NCBI GenBank assembly: GCA_963842305.1
Contig: CAWJFW010000005.1
Coordinates: 1-64,000, forward strand
Source of the DNA: JAIBJN01 sp963842305
Lineage (GTDB): Bacteria > Actinomycetota > Thermoleophilia > Gaiellales > Gaiellaceae
Reading direction: 5' to 3'
DNA: 64,000 bases
The notes below the pieces were generated by a model that saw only the letters and a list, made by a program, of their open reading frames with translations, was not told the DNA's origin and made no database searches. The position numbers and the translations under genes are program-made. Positions 18,704 to 27,381 of the stretch are shown here, in pieces. Position 1 is the first letter of the stretch; each line of letters opens with the position of its first letter.

Positions 18704-19738
18704 ATGGGTACGGACACGCCTATGCAGCTCGGGATGGTGGGCCTCGGCCGAATGGGCGCCGGCATCGTCAGGCGCCTTGAACGCGCCGGGCACCACTGCG
18801 TCGGCTACGACCTTTCGGCGGACGCGGTCGCAGCGCTGACCGCGGACGGGATGGTCGGTGCCTCCTCGTTGGAGGAGCTTGCGGCGAAGCTCGAGCAGCC
18901 GCGCGCCGTCTGGCTGATGGTGCCGGCCGGCGAGATCACCGACCGGACGATCGCCGCGGTCGCCGCAGTCCTCGACTCCGGAGACGTGATCCTCGACGGA
19001 GGGAACACGCATTACCACGACGACATCCGCCACGCGGCGGCCCTGCGCGAGAAGGGCATCCATCACGTGGACGTAGGGACGAGCGGCGGGGTCTGGGGTT
19101 TCGAGCGGGGCTTCTGCCTGATGATCGGCGGTGAGGGGGAGGTCGTCGACCGCCTCGGCCCGCTCTTCGCCTCGATCGCTCCCGGGGTCGGCGACGTGCC
19201 GCGGACGCCGGGTCGCACGGGAGCTCCGAGCCCGTCCGAGCAGGGCTACTACCACTGTGGCCCGAACGGTGCGGGCCACTTCGTGAAGATGGTGCACAAC
19301 GGCATCGAGTACGGGCTCATGGCCGCATATGCGGAAGGCCTGAACGTCATCGCCAAAGCCGATGTCGGCAAGCGCCGGCAGGACGAGGACGCCGAGACCG
19401 CGCCGCTCGAGACGCCGGAGTGGTACGAGTACGACATCGACACGACCGAGGTCGCCGAGGTCTGGCGCCGCGGCAGCGTCGTCGCATCATGGCTCCTCGA
19501 CCTGGCCGCAACCGCGCTCCTCGAGTCGCCGCAGCTCGAGGAGTTCGCCGGGCGCGTCTCGGACTCCGGCGAAGGCCGCTGGACGTCGATCGCCGCAATC
19601 GAGGAGGGCGTTCCGGCGCCTGTCCTCACCACGGCGCTGTACTCGCGCTTCAGCTCACGCGGGCTGGACGACTTCGCCGACCGCCTCCTCTCGGCGATGC
19701 GAAGGCAGTTCGGGGGGCACGAGGAGAAGTCCGGGTAA
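18704..19738 (+). CDS. gnd: 6-phosphogluconate dehydrogenase, decarboxylating (short form)
   Basis: 344-aa member of the short 6-phosphogluconate dehydrogenases, which oxidatively decarboxylate 6-phosphogluconate to ribulose-5-phosphate, usually with NAD. It has the nucleotide loop LGMVGLGRMGAGIVRRL, DGGNTHYHDD, the VGTSGGVWGFERGFC signature and GAGHFVKMVHNGIEYGLM with the catalytic Lys. It is shorter than the about 470-aa NADP form because the long C-terminal domain is reduced. An AAAGGAGGG site at 18693-18701 fixes the start. Confidence 0.92.
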   Translation: MGTDTPMQLGMVGLGRMGAGIVRRLERAGHHCVGYDLSADAVAALTADGMVGASSLEELAAKLEQPRAVWLMVPAGEITDRTIAAVAAVLDSGDVILDGGNTHYHDDIRHAAALREKGIHHVDVGTSGGVWGFERGFCLMIGGEGEVVDRLGPLFASIAPGVGDVPRTPGRTGAPSPSEQGYYHCGPNGAGHFVKMVHNGIEYGLMAAYAEGLNVIAKADVGKRRQDEDAETAPLETPEWYEYDIDTTEVAEVWRRGSVVASWLLDLAATALLESPQLEEFAGRVSDSGEGRWTSIAAIEEGVPAPVLTTALYSRFSSRGLDDFADRLLSAMRRQFGGHEEKSG

Positions 19739-19745
19739 AAGGAGC

Positions 19746-20795
19746 TCAGCCGAGCGATGCCTCGCTCGAGGCGAGCGCTTCTCTGACGATTCGCGCACCC
19801 GCGACCATCGCCTCGAGCTTTCGGACCGCCCGTTCGCGCGGCAGATACTTCATCCCACAGTCGGGCGCGACGACGAGCCGGCCCGGCGGCACGACCGCGA
19901 GAGCGGCACGGATCCGGCCGGCGACGACCTCCGGCGTTTCGACCTCGCTGGAGCCGAGGTCGAGAACGCCCAGGACGATCACTTTGTCCGGGAGGTCCCG
20001 CAACACCTCCGGGTCGAGGCCCGGTTGGGCCGCCTCGAGCGAGATGTGCGTGGCGTCGCAGTCGTTGAGTTCGCCCAGGAAGGGATAGCCCGCGAGTCGG
20101 TCCTTCACGATGTGCGCGTACCCGAAGCACGTGTGGAGGACGGTGTCGCCCTCGATGCCTTCGAGGGCGCGGTCGATCGCCTCGAGCGCGTATTCCCGAG
20201 CCGGCTCGGGCCGCGCCTGGAGATACGGCTCGTCGATCTGGACGACGTCGGCGCCGGCCGCCTTCAGGTCTCGCAGCTCCTCGTTCAGCGCCTCCGCATA
20301 CGCGAGGGCGAGCGACCGATCGTCGTCGTAATGGTCGTTCTGGGCCTGCTGCGTCATCGTGAACGGCCCGGGGACGGTGATCTTGATGCGGCGGTCGGTG
20401 ATCGCCCGCAGGAATTCGACGTCGCCGACCTCGACAGGCCGTGCGCGACGGATCGGCCCGACGACTCTCGGTACCGGGTTCTCGTGCCCCGTGCGATCGA
20501 GCGCGACGCCCGGGTTGTCGAGGTCGACGCCGTCGAGGGCGGTCGCGAACCGATTGGAGTAGCTCTCCCGCCGCATCTCGCCGTCCGTGACCACGTCCAC
20601 GCCCGCCCGCTCCATGTCCTGGACGGCGAGGCGGGTCGCGTCGTTCTGTGCCTCGTCGATGAATGTCTCCGAGACCCGCCAGAGCTCGCGTGCGCGCACC
20701 CGCGGAGGCAGCCGCGCCCCGAGCCTCTCCCGGTCGATCAGCCAGTCGGGCTGGGGATAGCTCCCGACGACGGTCGTGACGAGCGCCGGGCTCAC
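19746..20795 (-). CDS. MetE-like cobalamin-independent methyltransferase (UROD/MetE superfamily)
   Basis: 349-aa protein resembling the C-terminal catalytic half of MetE. VVGSYPQP opens the barrel; zinc ligands are expected in VLHTCFGYAH (His/Cys) and APDCGMKYLP (Cys). Stand-alone proteins of this kind include core methionine synthases and epoxyalkane:coenzyme M transferases, so the thiol acceptor and alkyl donor cannot be assigned. It is the last gene of a minus-strand operon, overlapping the GST-like gene by 4 nt, which hints at thiol-alkylation chemistry and not simple methionine synthesis. Confidence 0.85.
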   Translation of the reverse strand: MSPALVTTVVGSYPQPDWLIDRERLGARLPPRVRARELWRVSETFIDEAQNDATRLAVQDMERAGVDVVTDGEMRRESYSNRFATALDGVDLDNPGVALDRTGHENPVPRVVGPIRRARPVEVGDVEFLRAITDRRIKITVPGPFTMTQQAQNDHYDDDRSLALAYAEALNEELRDLKAAGADVVQIDEPYLQARPEPAREYALEAIDRALEGIEGDTVLHTCFGYAHIVKDRLAGYPFLGELNDCDATHISLEAAQPGLDPEVLRDLPDKVIVLGVLDLGSSEVETPEVVAGRIRAALAVVPPGRLVVAPDCGMKYLPRERAVRKLEAMVAGARIVREALASSEASLG

Positions 20796-21484
20796 TCGTT
20801 CGGCGACTTGACGTATTCGACGTAGCCGCGCACGTCCGCCACCGGCTCCGAGTAGGCATCGCCCAGCGTCTCCTCAATCCGGGCCATGTACTCCTCCGTC
20901 CAGGCCGGGAACTCGTAGTCGACCGCGCGGAGGAACTCGAGCGTCGCCGCGAGGCGCATGTCGGCGATCGACGGGCTGTCGCCGCCGATGAACGGCCGTC
21001 CCGCGAGGAAGAAGTCCCGGTAGACATCGAGGGGACCGGCGAGCGCAGCCTCGGCGTCCTGCTGCGCCTTGGCCTTCAGCTCGTCGTCGGCACCCGAGGT
21101 CGCGACCTCGCCCGCGTACTGACCGAAGCCGAGCGCTGGGTAGGTGGCTCGGGCGAGGAGCGGGTAGAACGTGCCGATCAGGTAGAACATCGCGCTGTCG
21201 ACCATCGCCCGCTCGCCCGGGCTCGTGGGATAGAACTGGTCGAGCCCGTGCTTGTTGCACAGGTACTGCATGATCGCGCAGCTCTCCCAGAGCGCTCCCT
21301 TCGGCAGGCCCTCCTCCTCGAGCAACGGGGTCAGGTCGGCGGGGTCCTTGGCCAGGAACTCGGGAGTGCCCTTCTTGCCCCAGACGTCGACCTCTTCGAA
21401 GTCGAGCCCGGCGGCTCTGACGAAGATCCTGGTTGTGAGGTTGTTGACACTCGGCTTCAGAATGCTCAGCGTGTTCGTTGCCAT
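20792..21484 (-). CDS. Glutathione S-transferase-like protein
   Basis: 230-aa protein with a thioredoxin-like N-terminal half (LSILKPSVNNLTTRIFV ... TPLLEEEG ... LWESCAIMQYL, the Glu-Ser thiol-binding motif) and an all-helical C-terminal half with a conserved GGDSPSIADMRLAATLEFL N-capping region. Actinobacteria generally use mycothiol in place of glutathione, so the thiol partner is uncertain. The ATG at 21484 has GGAG upstream. It sits between VOC and MetE-like genes in a catabolic-looking operon. Confidence 0.85.
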   Translation of the reverse strand: MATNTLSILKPSVNNLTTRIFVRAAGLDFEEVDVWGKKGTPEFLAKDPADLTPLLEEEGLPKGALWESCAIMQYLCNKHGLDQFYPTSPGERAMVDSAMFYLIGTFYPLLARATYPALGFGQYAGEVATSGADDELKAKAQQDAEAALAGPLDVYRDFFLAGRPFIGGDSPSIADMRLAATLEFLRAVDYEFPAWTEEYMARIEETLGDAYSEPVADVRGYVEYVKSPNE

Positions 21485-21498
21485 GTCTCCTCCGATCT

Positions 21499-22083
21499 TT
21501 AGCGGTACGGCTGCTTCGGCGATCGATCGTCCGAGAGCGACGCCCGCGATCGCCTGACGAGCGTCTCGATGGCATCTGCGAGGTGGTCCTCGGCAATGTT
21601 GTAGTCGTCGCGCTCCACGCGCAACGTGTGCGCTTCGAGGAGCACCTCGGCGTGCGTGTGACCGTGGGGCGGCTCGAACCGGTAGGCGGAGAGCTCGATC
21701 AGGAGGCCGAGCGGATCCTCGAAGTAGATCGAGTCCATGAAGCCGCGGTCCTTGACGCCGCTGTGGCGGATGCCGCGTTCGTCGAGCCGCTCGACCGCCT
21801 GGTGGAAGGTGGCCTGCGAGATCGCGAACGCGATGTGGTGTACGCACCCCTGATCCGTCGACGTCCGGGTCGGGTCGGGCGCGCGCTCCTCGTTGGTGAA
21901 GACCGTGATCAGGCGGCCGTCGCCCGGGTCGAAGTAGAGATGACTCTCCGACTCGTTGTCGAGGTTGGGCTGCTCGAAGACGAAGGGCATACCGAGCATG
22001 CCCTCCCAGAAGTCGATCGACGTCTGCCGGTCGGCTCCGACGAGCGTGATGTGGTGGACGCCTTGGCTCTGCAGCTTCTGCAT
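21499..22083 (-). CDS. VOC-family (glyoxalase/ring-cleavage dioxygenase-like) protein
   Basis: 194-aa vicinal-oxygen-chelate protein. Two beta-alpha-beta-beta-beta modules are visible: GVHHITLVGADRQTSIDFW and CVHHIAFAIS, closed by YFEDPLGLLIEL. His in GVHHITL, His in CVHHIAF and Glu in LIEL are the likely metal ligands. Such proteins act as isomerases, dioxygenases or lyases. It starts 4 nt after the CoA-ligase gene's stop, so it is co-translated in the operon; substrate unknown. Confidence 0.87.
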   Translation of the reverse strand: MQKLQSQGVHHITLVGADRQTSIDFWEGMLGMPFVFEQPNLDNESESHLYFDPGDGRLITVFTNEERAPDPTRTSTDQGCVHHIAFAISQATFHQAVERLDERGIRHSGVKDRGFMDSIYFEDPLGLLIELSAYRFEPPHGHTHAEVLLEAHTLRVERDDYNIAEDHLADAIETLVRRSRASLSDDRSPKQPYR

Positions 22084-22087
22084 TCGG

Positions 22088-23389
22088 CTAGTGCTCGACG
22101 AGCGTGGATTTGTACTCGCTTCGCCGCAGGCTCCCCCACGGCACGAGATCGACGTGTGTCTGGACGACCAGTACGGTGCGCAGTCTGTCGCAGATCGCTT
22201 TCGCAAGCGCCTGGTCTGCGGCTCTGTCCGGGGCGAGCTCGACGCTCACTGGCAGGGGTGGGTCCTGCTTGACGCCAGGTGAGCGCGGCCGTACGACGAT
22301 GTGGCCGCTGACCTCCGGGGCGAACCCGCTCACGACTTCGCGCACCGCCGACGGGAAGACGTTGACCCCACGGACGATGAGCATGTCGTCGGTCCGGCCG
22401 ATGCACCGGATCCGCGGGCTCGTCCGCCCGCACGGGCAGGGGCTCGTTCGCACCTCGACGTGGTCTCGCGTGCGGAAGCGCAGGAGCGGCGCGGCTCGAT
22501 GCTGAAGGTGCGTCAGCACGAGCTCCCCGCTCGAGCCGTCTTCAAGCCCGAGGGCAACGCCTGATTCGGGCTCGATCAGCTCGGGATGGACGAAGCCGCG
22601 AGCTCCCAGGTGCATGCCGTCCTGCTCCTCGCACTCGCCCCAGAGCGAGACGCCGATGTCGCCGATGCCCATCGCCTCGGTGACCCTCGCGCCCCAACCG
22701 TCCTCGAGCTTCGCCCGAAAGGCCGGCTCGCCGCCTCCCGGCTCGCCGGCCACCAGGACGCGCTCGACGGTCGACCCGCGAAGGTCGACGCCCTGCTCGG
22801 CTGCCCTCTCCACGAGATGGGCGGCGTACGACGGTGTCATGACGACGGCTTCGGGCCCGAGCATCTCGATGGAACGGAGGAGTCGCTCCGTGTTCCCCGT
22901 GCCGAGTGGGACATGGCAGAGCCCGATGCGATCGAAGGCGGCGAGGGCTGCGCCCGCGACGAAGGGTCCGGCGTTGTACGTGGAAAGGATGCGCTGGCCC
23001 GCGACGATTCCGGAGGCCGCATAGCTCCGCGCGGAGGCCGTGACCCAGTTGTCGAGGTCATCCGCGGTCAGCGGGATAAAGCTGGGCGCCCCCGTCGTGC
23101 CGCTCGTCGAGTAGATCCGCACGATCTCGGACGGTGCCGCACACAGATGTGTGCCGATCGGCTTGGCGGGCGTGCACGTCGCGCGGATCTCGGCCTTGTC
23201 GGTGAGCGGCAGCTCCGCGATGGCGCCGAGCCCGCCTGCCGCGCGCGCGGAGGCGAACCCGGCCGCCCCGAGCTTTTCGCGATAGAAGGCCGAGCGCTCG
23301 AAGAGGTACGCGAGCTGGAAGCGGTAGCTCTCCTCGTCGACGCCGAGCTGGTCCTCCCAGGGACGGGCCTCGACCTCGGGCGCAAGCAT
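22088..23389 (-). CDS. Phenylacetate-CoA ligase-like AMP-forming enzyme
   Basis: 433-aa member of the PaaK-type adenylate-forming CoA ligases. The nucleotide loop reads YSTSGTTGAPSFIPLT, the metal/AMP region LRFRTRDHVEV and the hinge IGRTDDMLIVRGVNVFPSAV. A C-terminal lid (VSGHIVV ...) is present. It would activate an aromatic or other carboxylic acid to its CoA thioester. The ATG at 23389 shares a base with the TGA of the citrate-lyase-like gene upstream; the frame further upstream is antisense to that gene. Confidence 0.9.
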   Translation of the reverse strand: MLAPEVEARPWEDQLGVDEESYRFQLAYLFERSAFYREKLGAAGFASARAAGGLGAIAELPLTDKAEIRATCTPAKPIGTHLCAAPSEIVRIYSTSGTTGAPSFIPLTADDLDNWVTASARSYAASGIVAGQRILSTYNAGPFVAGAALAAFDRIGLCHVPLGTGNTERLLRSIEMLGPEAVVMTPSYAAHLVERAAEQGVDLRGSTVERVLVAGEPGGGEPAFRAKLEDGWGARVTEAMGIGDIGVSLWGECEEQDGMHLGARGFVHPELIEPESGVALGLEDGSSGELVLTHLQHRAAPLLRFRTRDHVEVRTSPCPCGRTSPRIRCIGRTDDMLIVRGVNVFPSAVREVVSGFAPEVSGHIVVRPRSPGVKQDPPLPVSVELAPDRAADQALAKAICDRLRTVLVVQTHVDLVPWGSLRRSEYKSTLVEH

Positions 23390-24186
23390 CACGGTGCAGT
23401 GTCGTCGGTGCGAGCTTCGTATGTCACCGCGTCCTCCGCCCCCGCGGCCATGAGGAAGCCGAGCGGCGCTCGGCGCTCCTCGGCCAGGTGGGCGAGGAGG
23501 CCGGCCGTACGCGCGAGGATCGGGACGGCCTTCACGGCGTCGGGCGAGAAACCGAGGTCGAGCATCACCGCGGCGATCGGCAGCGCGACGTTCATCGGCA
23601 AGGGCTTGTCCCAGGCCTCGGCCACTGCGTCGCCAAGGCAACGTGCAAGGAGGACGTGGGGGCCGCTGACATCGCGGGCGTCGGCGAGCTCCAGAATCCG
23701 TTCGGCACGCGGATCGACCGGGCGATGGATCGGATGGCCGAACCCCGGCATCTTCTCGCCCGAGGCGTGGATTGCCCGCGCTATGGCGCCGGCGACGGCC
23801 TTGGGCTCTTTGCCCGCCGCCACCGTGTCCTGCGCCTCCTCGAGGAGCCGCGCGCACGACTCGGACGTGCCGAGAACGACCGGGCCGCAGCCGAGGATGC
23901 CGGCGGCGACGGCCCCCTGCAGGGATCCAGGGTCGGCGGCGAGCGTCATGCGCGCGGCAACGTTGGTCGGCATCATCCCGTGCTCCGCGATGCTGACGAG
24001 GAGTAGATCGAGGAAGAAGCGTTGGCTCTCCGTCGGCTCGCGGCCGGTGAGGAGGAGGTGGAAGTACTCGGTGAAGCTCAACCGACCCATGAGGTCGCCG
24101 CAGAGATCGCGTCCCCGCACCTCGACGCGGTCCGGGTAGGCCTGGCTGATGTGGGTGACGGGGGATCCCGGGTTACCGATATGCAT
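23389..24186 (-). CDS. Citrate synthase/citryl-CoA lyase-like protein
   Basis: 265-aa short member of the citrate synthase superfamily covering mainly the catalytic region: SIAEHGMMPTNVAARMT (first catalytic His), GSLQGAVAAGILGCG and MPGFGHPIHRPVDPRAE (second His and Arg). At 265 aa it is far shorter than citrate synthase and fits the citryl-CoA lyase group, which cleaves or forms acyl-CoA adducts. First gene of the minus-strand operon with a CoA ligase, so it probably acts on that ligase's CoA ester. Confidence 0.85.
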   Translation of the reverse strand: MHIGNPGSPVTHISQAYPDRVEVRGRDLCGDLMGRLSFTEYFHLLLTGREPTESQRFFLDLLLVSIAEHGMMPTNVAARMTLAADPGSLQGAVAAGILGCGPVVLGTSESCARLLEEAQDTVAAGKEPKAVAGAIARAIHASGEKMPGFGHPIHRPVDPRAERILELADARDVSGPHVLLARCLGDAVAEAWDKPLPMNVALPIAAVMLDLGFSPDAVKAVPILARTAGLLAHLAEERRAPLGFLMAAGAEDAVTYEARTDDTAP

Positions 24187-24236
24187 GCGCCCCCACGCGC
24201 ACGACGCTACGGATCGGACGCTCGACCGTCAAGGCG

Positions 24237-25664
24237 GTGGCGACGCCGTCGCGCGAGGACGATCGGTTCACACAAAAAGGGGGTGCCTGGAACGTCGGCG
24301 CGTTCTTTTATGAGTCCGTGGCAAGCCGCGTGCCCGTCTACCACGGTCCGTTTCAAAAGCGGGAGGCAGAGCGCCTGCTTTGGCGTGCCGGCTTCGGGCC
24401 GAAGCCCGGTGAGGCCGCCAAGGTGGCGAGGAAAGGCCTCAAGCGAGCGGTCAAGGATCTCCTGGAACCGCCGAAGGCTCGGCTTATCGGACCGAGCCCC
24501 ACCGACGAGGATGGCCGTCCACTTGCTCCGCGCGACGCCTGGGGCCACGACCACCTCTGGTGGCTCGACCGCATGGTGCGCTCGAACCAGCAGCTGATCG
24601 AGCGGATGACCCTCATCTGGCACGACTGGTTCGCCACATCCAACGACGGCGTGGGCTCGCAGAAGTTCATGCTCGATCAGAACAAGTTCTTCCGCTCCCA
24701 CGCGCTCGCCTCCTTCGAGGCGATGCTGATCGGGGTCACGAAGGACCCGGCCATGCTCATCTGGCTGAACGGCGTCGACAACAACAAGTGGTCGCCGAAC
24801 GAGAACTACGCGCGCGAGTTGATGGAACTCTTCACGCTCGGCGCAAGCCGCGGCTACACGGAAGACGACGTGCGGGAGCAGGCGCGTGCCCTGACGGGGT
24901 GGCGCGTCGACTGGGACGACGGCGTCGGCTACGTCAACTTCCGCTTCGACGCGGGTTACCACGACAACGGCGTCAAGACGATCTTCGGGAAGAGCGGCAA
25001 GTACAGCTGGCAGGACGCGTGCCGCCTCTGCATCCAGAATTCGATGCACGCCTCCTACTTCGTCGGGAAGCTCTGGAGCTACTTCATCCCCACGCCCCCG
25101 TCGGCGTCCACCAAATCGGCGCTCGTCCGGTTGTACAAGCACTCCGACTACAGGGTGAAGCCGGTCGTCGAGGCCATCCTCAAGCACCCGCAGCTCTACA
25201 CAGGCCCGCGGATGATCAAGCCGCCCGTCGTCCAGGTTGCGGGAATGCACCGCGCCCGCGGGCGGCGAGTGAACTCGGAGGCATGGACCTGGCTGTCCTC
25301 GCTCGACGGCCAGCGCCTTTTCTATCCGCCGAACGTCTCGGGCTGGAACGACGACCGCTGGCTCGACACCTCCAGCTTCCGCGGCCGCTGGATGGACGTG
25401 AACGAGATCCTCGAACCCTACGAACTCGACACCGACGACTGGTTCGGGGAGCTGCCGTTCAATGCCGACAAGCTCGTCGACCGGGCGCTGGACTTCTGGG
25501 GTAACCCGACGACGACCGCATCGACGCGCTCGACGCTGCACGCCTTCGCCCAGAACGCGCTTTCGGACGCGGGCTCGAGTTACGAACGCGACGCGTATCC
25601 CGTCCTCATCGTCAACGCCCTCCGAATCCTCTTCGCCGTGTCCCCCGACTACCAGACCTGCTGA
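24237..25664 (+). CDS. DUF1800 family protein
   Basis: 475-aa DUF1800 protein. The opening AERLLWRAGFGPKPGEA and the central LIWHDWFATSND, NENYARELMELFTLG and LTGWRVDW motifs are hallmarks of this uncharacterised family. No clear signal peptide is visible, unlike many family members. The GTG start at 24237 has AAGG nearby, but the true start could be later, since the first about 35 residues are poorly conserved in character. It sits 2 nt before a DUF1501 gene, the usual partner of this family. Confidence 0.87.
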   Translation: MATPSREDDRFTQKGGAWNVGAFFYESVASRVPVYHGPFQKREAERLLWRAGFGPKPGEAAKVARKGLKRAVKDLLEPPKARLIGPSPTDEDGRPLAPRDAWGHDHLWWLDRMVRSNQQLIERMTLIWHDWFATSNDGVGSQKFMLDQNKFFRSHALASFEAMLIGVTKDPAMLIWLNGVDNNKWSPNENYARELMELFTLGASRGYTEDDVREQARALTGWRVDWDDGVGYVNFRFDAGYHDNGVKTIFGKSGKYSWQDACRLCIQNSMHASYFVGKLWSYFIPTPPSASTKSALVRLYKHSDYRVKPVVEAILKHPQLYTGPRMIKPPVVQVAGMHRARGRRVNSEAWTWLSSLDGQRLFYPPNVSGWNDDRWLDTSSFRGRWMDVNEILEPYELDTDDWFGELPFNADKLVDRALDFWGNPTTTASTRSTLHAFAQNALSDAGSSYERDAYPVLIVNALRILFAVSPDYQTC

Positions 25665-25666
25665 CC

Positions 25667-27025
25667 ATGAGCTGCTCTTGCAACGAGTTCTCCCGCGTGG
25701 CGATGCTCCGGCGCTCGGTCGCCGAGGCCGGGCGCGGCCTGCCGACGATCGAGCCGGGCATGCCGATCCCGGCGGGAAGCGGCCTCGACCGGCGCGCCTT
25801 CCTCTCCCGTGCCGCGGGGCTCGCCCTGTCCGTGTACGGCGCAAGCAAGCTCCCGCTCGGCCTCTTCGAGGAGGGCATCGCCCGAGCGCAGAGCGGCCCG
25901 GCCGGCCCCGTGCTCCTGTCCGTCTTCCTCGACGGCGGCGCCGACTCCCTGTCGATGCTCTTTCCGGCCGGTCACCCCCAGTACCCGAGCCTCCGCCCGC
26001 AGCTGTGCCTGGCGCCGAGTGACGGCCAGGCCTTCTCCGAGGACACGAGCCTGCGCTGGCATCCGTCGCTCTCCCCGCTGGCCGAGCTCCATTCCGAGGG
26101 CAAGGTGACGGTCGTCCCGGCGATCGGCTACACGAACGCTGACCAGTCCCACTTCACCTCGCGCCACTACTGGGAAGTCGGGGCAACCGACGCACACCTT
26201 CGCACGGGGTGGCTCGGGCGCTACCTCGACGTCGCCGGAACGCTCGACAACCCGCTGCAGGGGCTCGCCCTCAACTGGTCACTCCATCCGTCGCTTGCCT
26301 CCGCCAACGTGCCCGTTGCGGCCGTCTCGGCGGTGGACGACTACAACTTCTGGGCCCGAGGCGTCTGGGGCGAGGTTGAGGAGCGCATGCTCGAGGCGAT
26401 CGGGACGTTCCCCCCTGTTCCCGATCCCGCCGCGTCGAAAGTGGCCGAGGTGACCCAGCAGGTTGCGACCCTGCGTTCCCAGCTCCTTCCGTTCGCCGAC
26501 GGCTTCGGCACTACGGTCTCCTATCCCGTCGGCGACTTTGCGGATCGGCTGGCGGGCCTCGCGGCCATGGTCGCCGCAGGGCTGCCGCTCAGGTGCGTCA
26601 CCATGAGTGCTCCGGGGATGTACGACACGCATGCCGACCAGGAGGACGGCCTCCCCGGAGATCTCGCGCTCACGGCAAGCTCCCTCCGCGCCTTCCAACG
26701 GGATCTCGAGTCGCGCGGCATCGCCGACCAGGTGCTCGTGCTCGTCTGGAGTGAGTTCGGGCGCCGGGTCGAGGAGAACGGATCCGCCGGCACCGATCAC
26801 GGGGCCGCGGGCCTCGGCCTCCTCATCGGCTCGCGCGTGCGGGGCGAGATGCTGGGCGAGTTCCCGGGCCTCGCAGCCTCTGGCCTCGACGGTCAGGGAA
26901 ACCTGCGGGCGACGTACGACTTCCGCTCGCTCTACTGCTCGCTCCTGGAGGAGTGGTTCACGACAGACGCAGCCGCGGTCATCCCGAACGCCGCCAGCTT
27001 TCCCCGCGCGACGCTGTTGGTATGA
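25667..27025 (+). CDS. DUF1501 family protein, twin-arginine exported
   Basis: 452-aa DUF1501 protein of the alkaline-phosphatase-like superfamily. A twin-arginine signal RRAFLSRAAGLALSV sits at about residues 44-58. The body starts PVLLSVFLDGGADSL and has HFTSRHYWEVG and LVLVWSEFGRRVEENGS ending in GTDHGAAG, the conserved metal-site-like region. DUF1800/DUF1501 pairs are common and secreted, with unknown function. It overlaps the following cupredoxin start by 4 nt. Confidence 0.88.
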   Translation: MSCSCNEFSRVAMLRRSVAEAGRGLPTIEPGMPIPAGSGLDRRAFLSRAAGLALSVYGASKLPLGLFEEGIARAQSGPAGPVLLSVFLDGGADSLSMLFPAGHPQYPSLRPQLCLAPSDGQAFSEDTSLRWHPSLSPLAELHSEGKVTVVPAIGYTNADQSHFTSRHYWEVGATDAHLRTGWLGRYLDVAGTLDNPLQGLALNWSLHPSLASANVPVAAVSAVDDYNFWARGVWGEVEERMLEAIGTFPPVPDPAASKVAEVTQQVATLRSQLLPFADGFGTTVSYPVGDFADRLAGLAAMVAAGLPLRCVTMSAPGMYDTHADQEDGLPGDLALTASSLRAFQRDLESRGIADQVLVLVWSEFGRRVEENGSAGTDHGAAGLGLLIGSRVRGEMLGEFPGLAASGLDGQGNLRATYDFRSLYCSLLEEWFTTDAAAVIPNAASFPRATLLV

Positions 27026-27381
27026 GGCGCTTCGGCGTCGGGGTGTTCGTCCTCGCAACTCTTCTGCTCGCGACCGGGACGGCCGGAGCCCTGCCCACGC
27101 GAATGCAGGTGGTCGCGGACGAGTACAGTCTCGTCCTCTCCCGCACCTCCGTCCCGAACAAGCGCGTGCGGATCGAGCTCGCGAACTTCGGCGAGGATCC
27201 CCACAACCTCAAGCTCCGCCGCATCGGCGGCATGCGGACGTTCACGATCGGTGAGACGCCCCCGGGCGAGCAGACGACGAAGACGTTCGATCTTCGCCCG
27301 GGGCGCTACCGGCTCTGGTGTTCGCTCTCCGACCACCGCGCGCTCGGCATGGTGGCCACGCTGCGCGTCCGCAGCGACTAG
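27022..27381 (+). CDS. Small secreted cupredoxin-like protein
   Basis: 119-aa protein with a signal peptide (MRRFGVGVFVLATLLLATG) and a plastocyanin-type fold. Putative type-1 copper ligands are His in DPHNLKL, then Cys in LWCSLSDH, the following His, and Met in LGMVATL, spaced as in blue copper proteins. ATG at 27022 overlaps the DUF1501 stop. It probably carries electrons or copper outside the cell with the DUF1800/DUF1501 pair. Its TAG stop lies inside a CTAG that also ends the convergent gene. Confidence 0.8.
   Translation: MRRFGVGVFVLATLLLATGTAGALPTRMQVVADEYSLVLSRTSVPNKRVRIELANFGEDPHNLKLRRIGGMRTFTIGETPPGEQTTKTFDLRPGRYRLWCSLSDHRALGMVATLRVRSD

Noticed and set aside
26932..27377. C-terminal extension of the polysaccharide deacetylase
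   Set aside because: Explained by a one-base frameshift; the extension is antisense to the cupredoxin and DUF1501 genes and resembles no domain.
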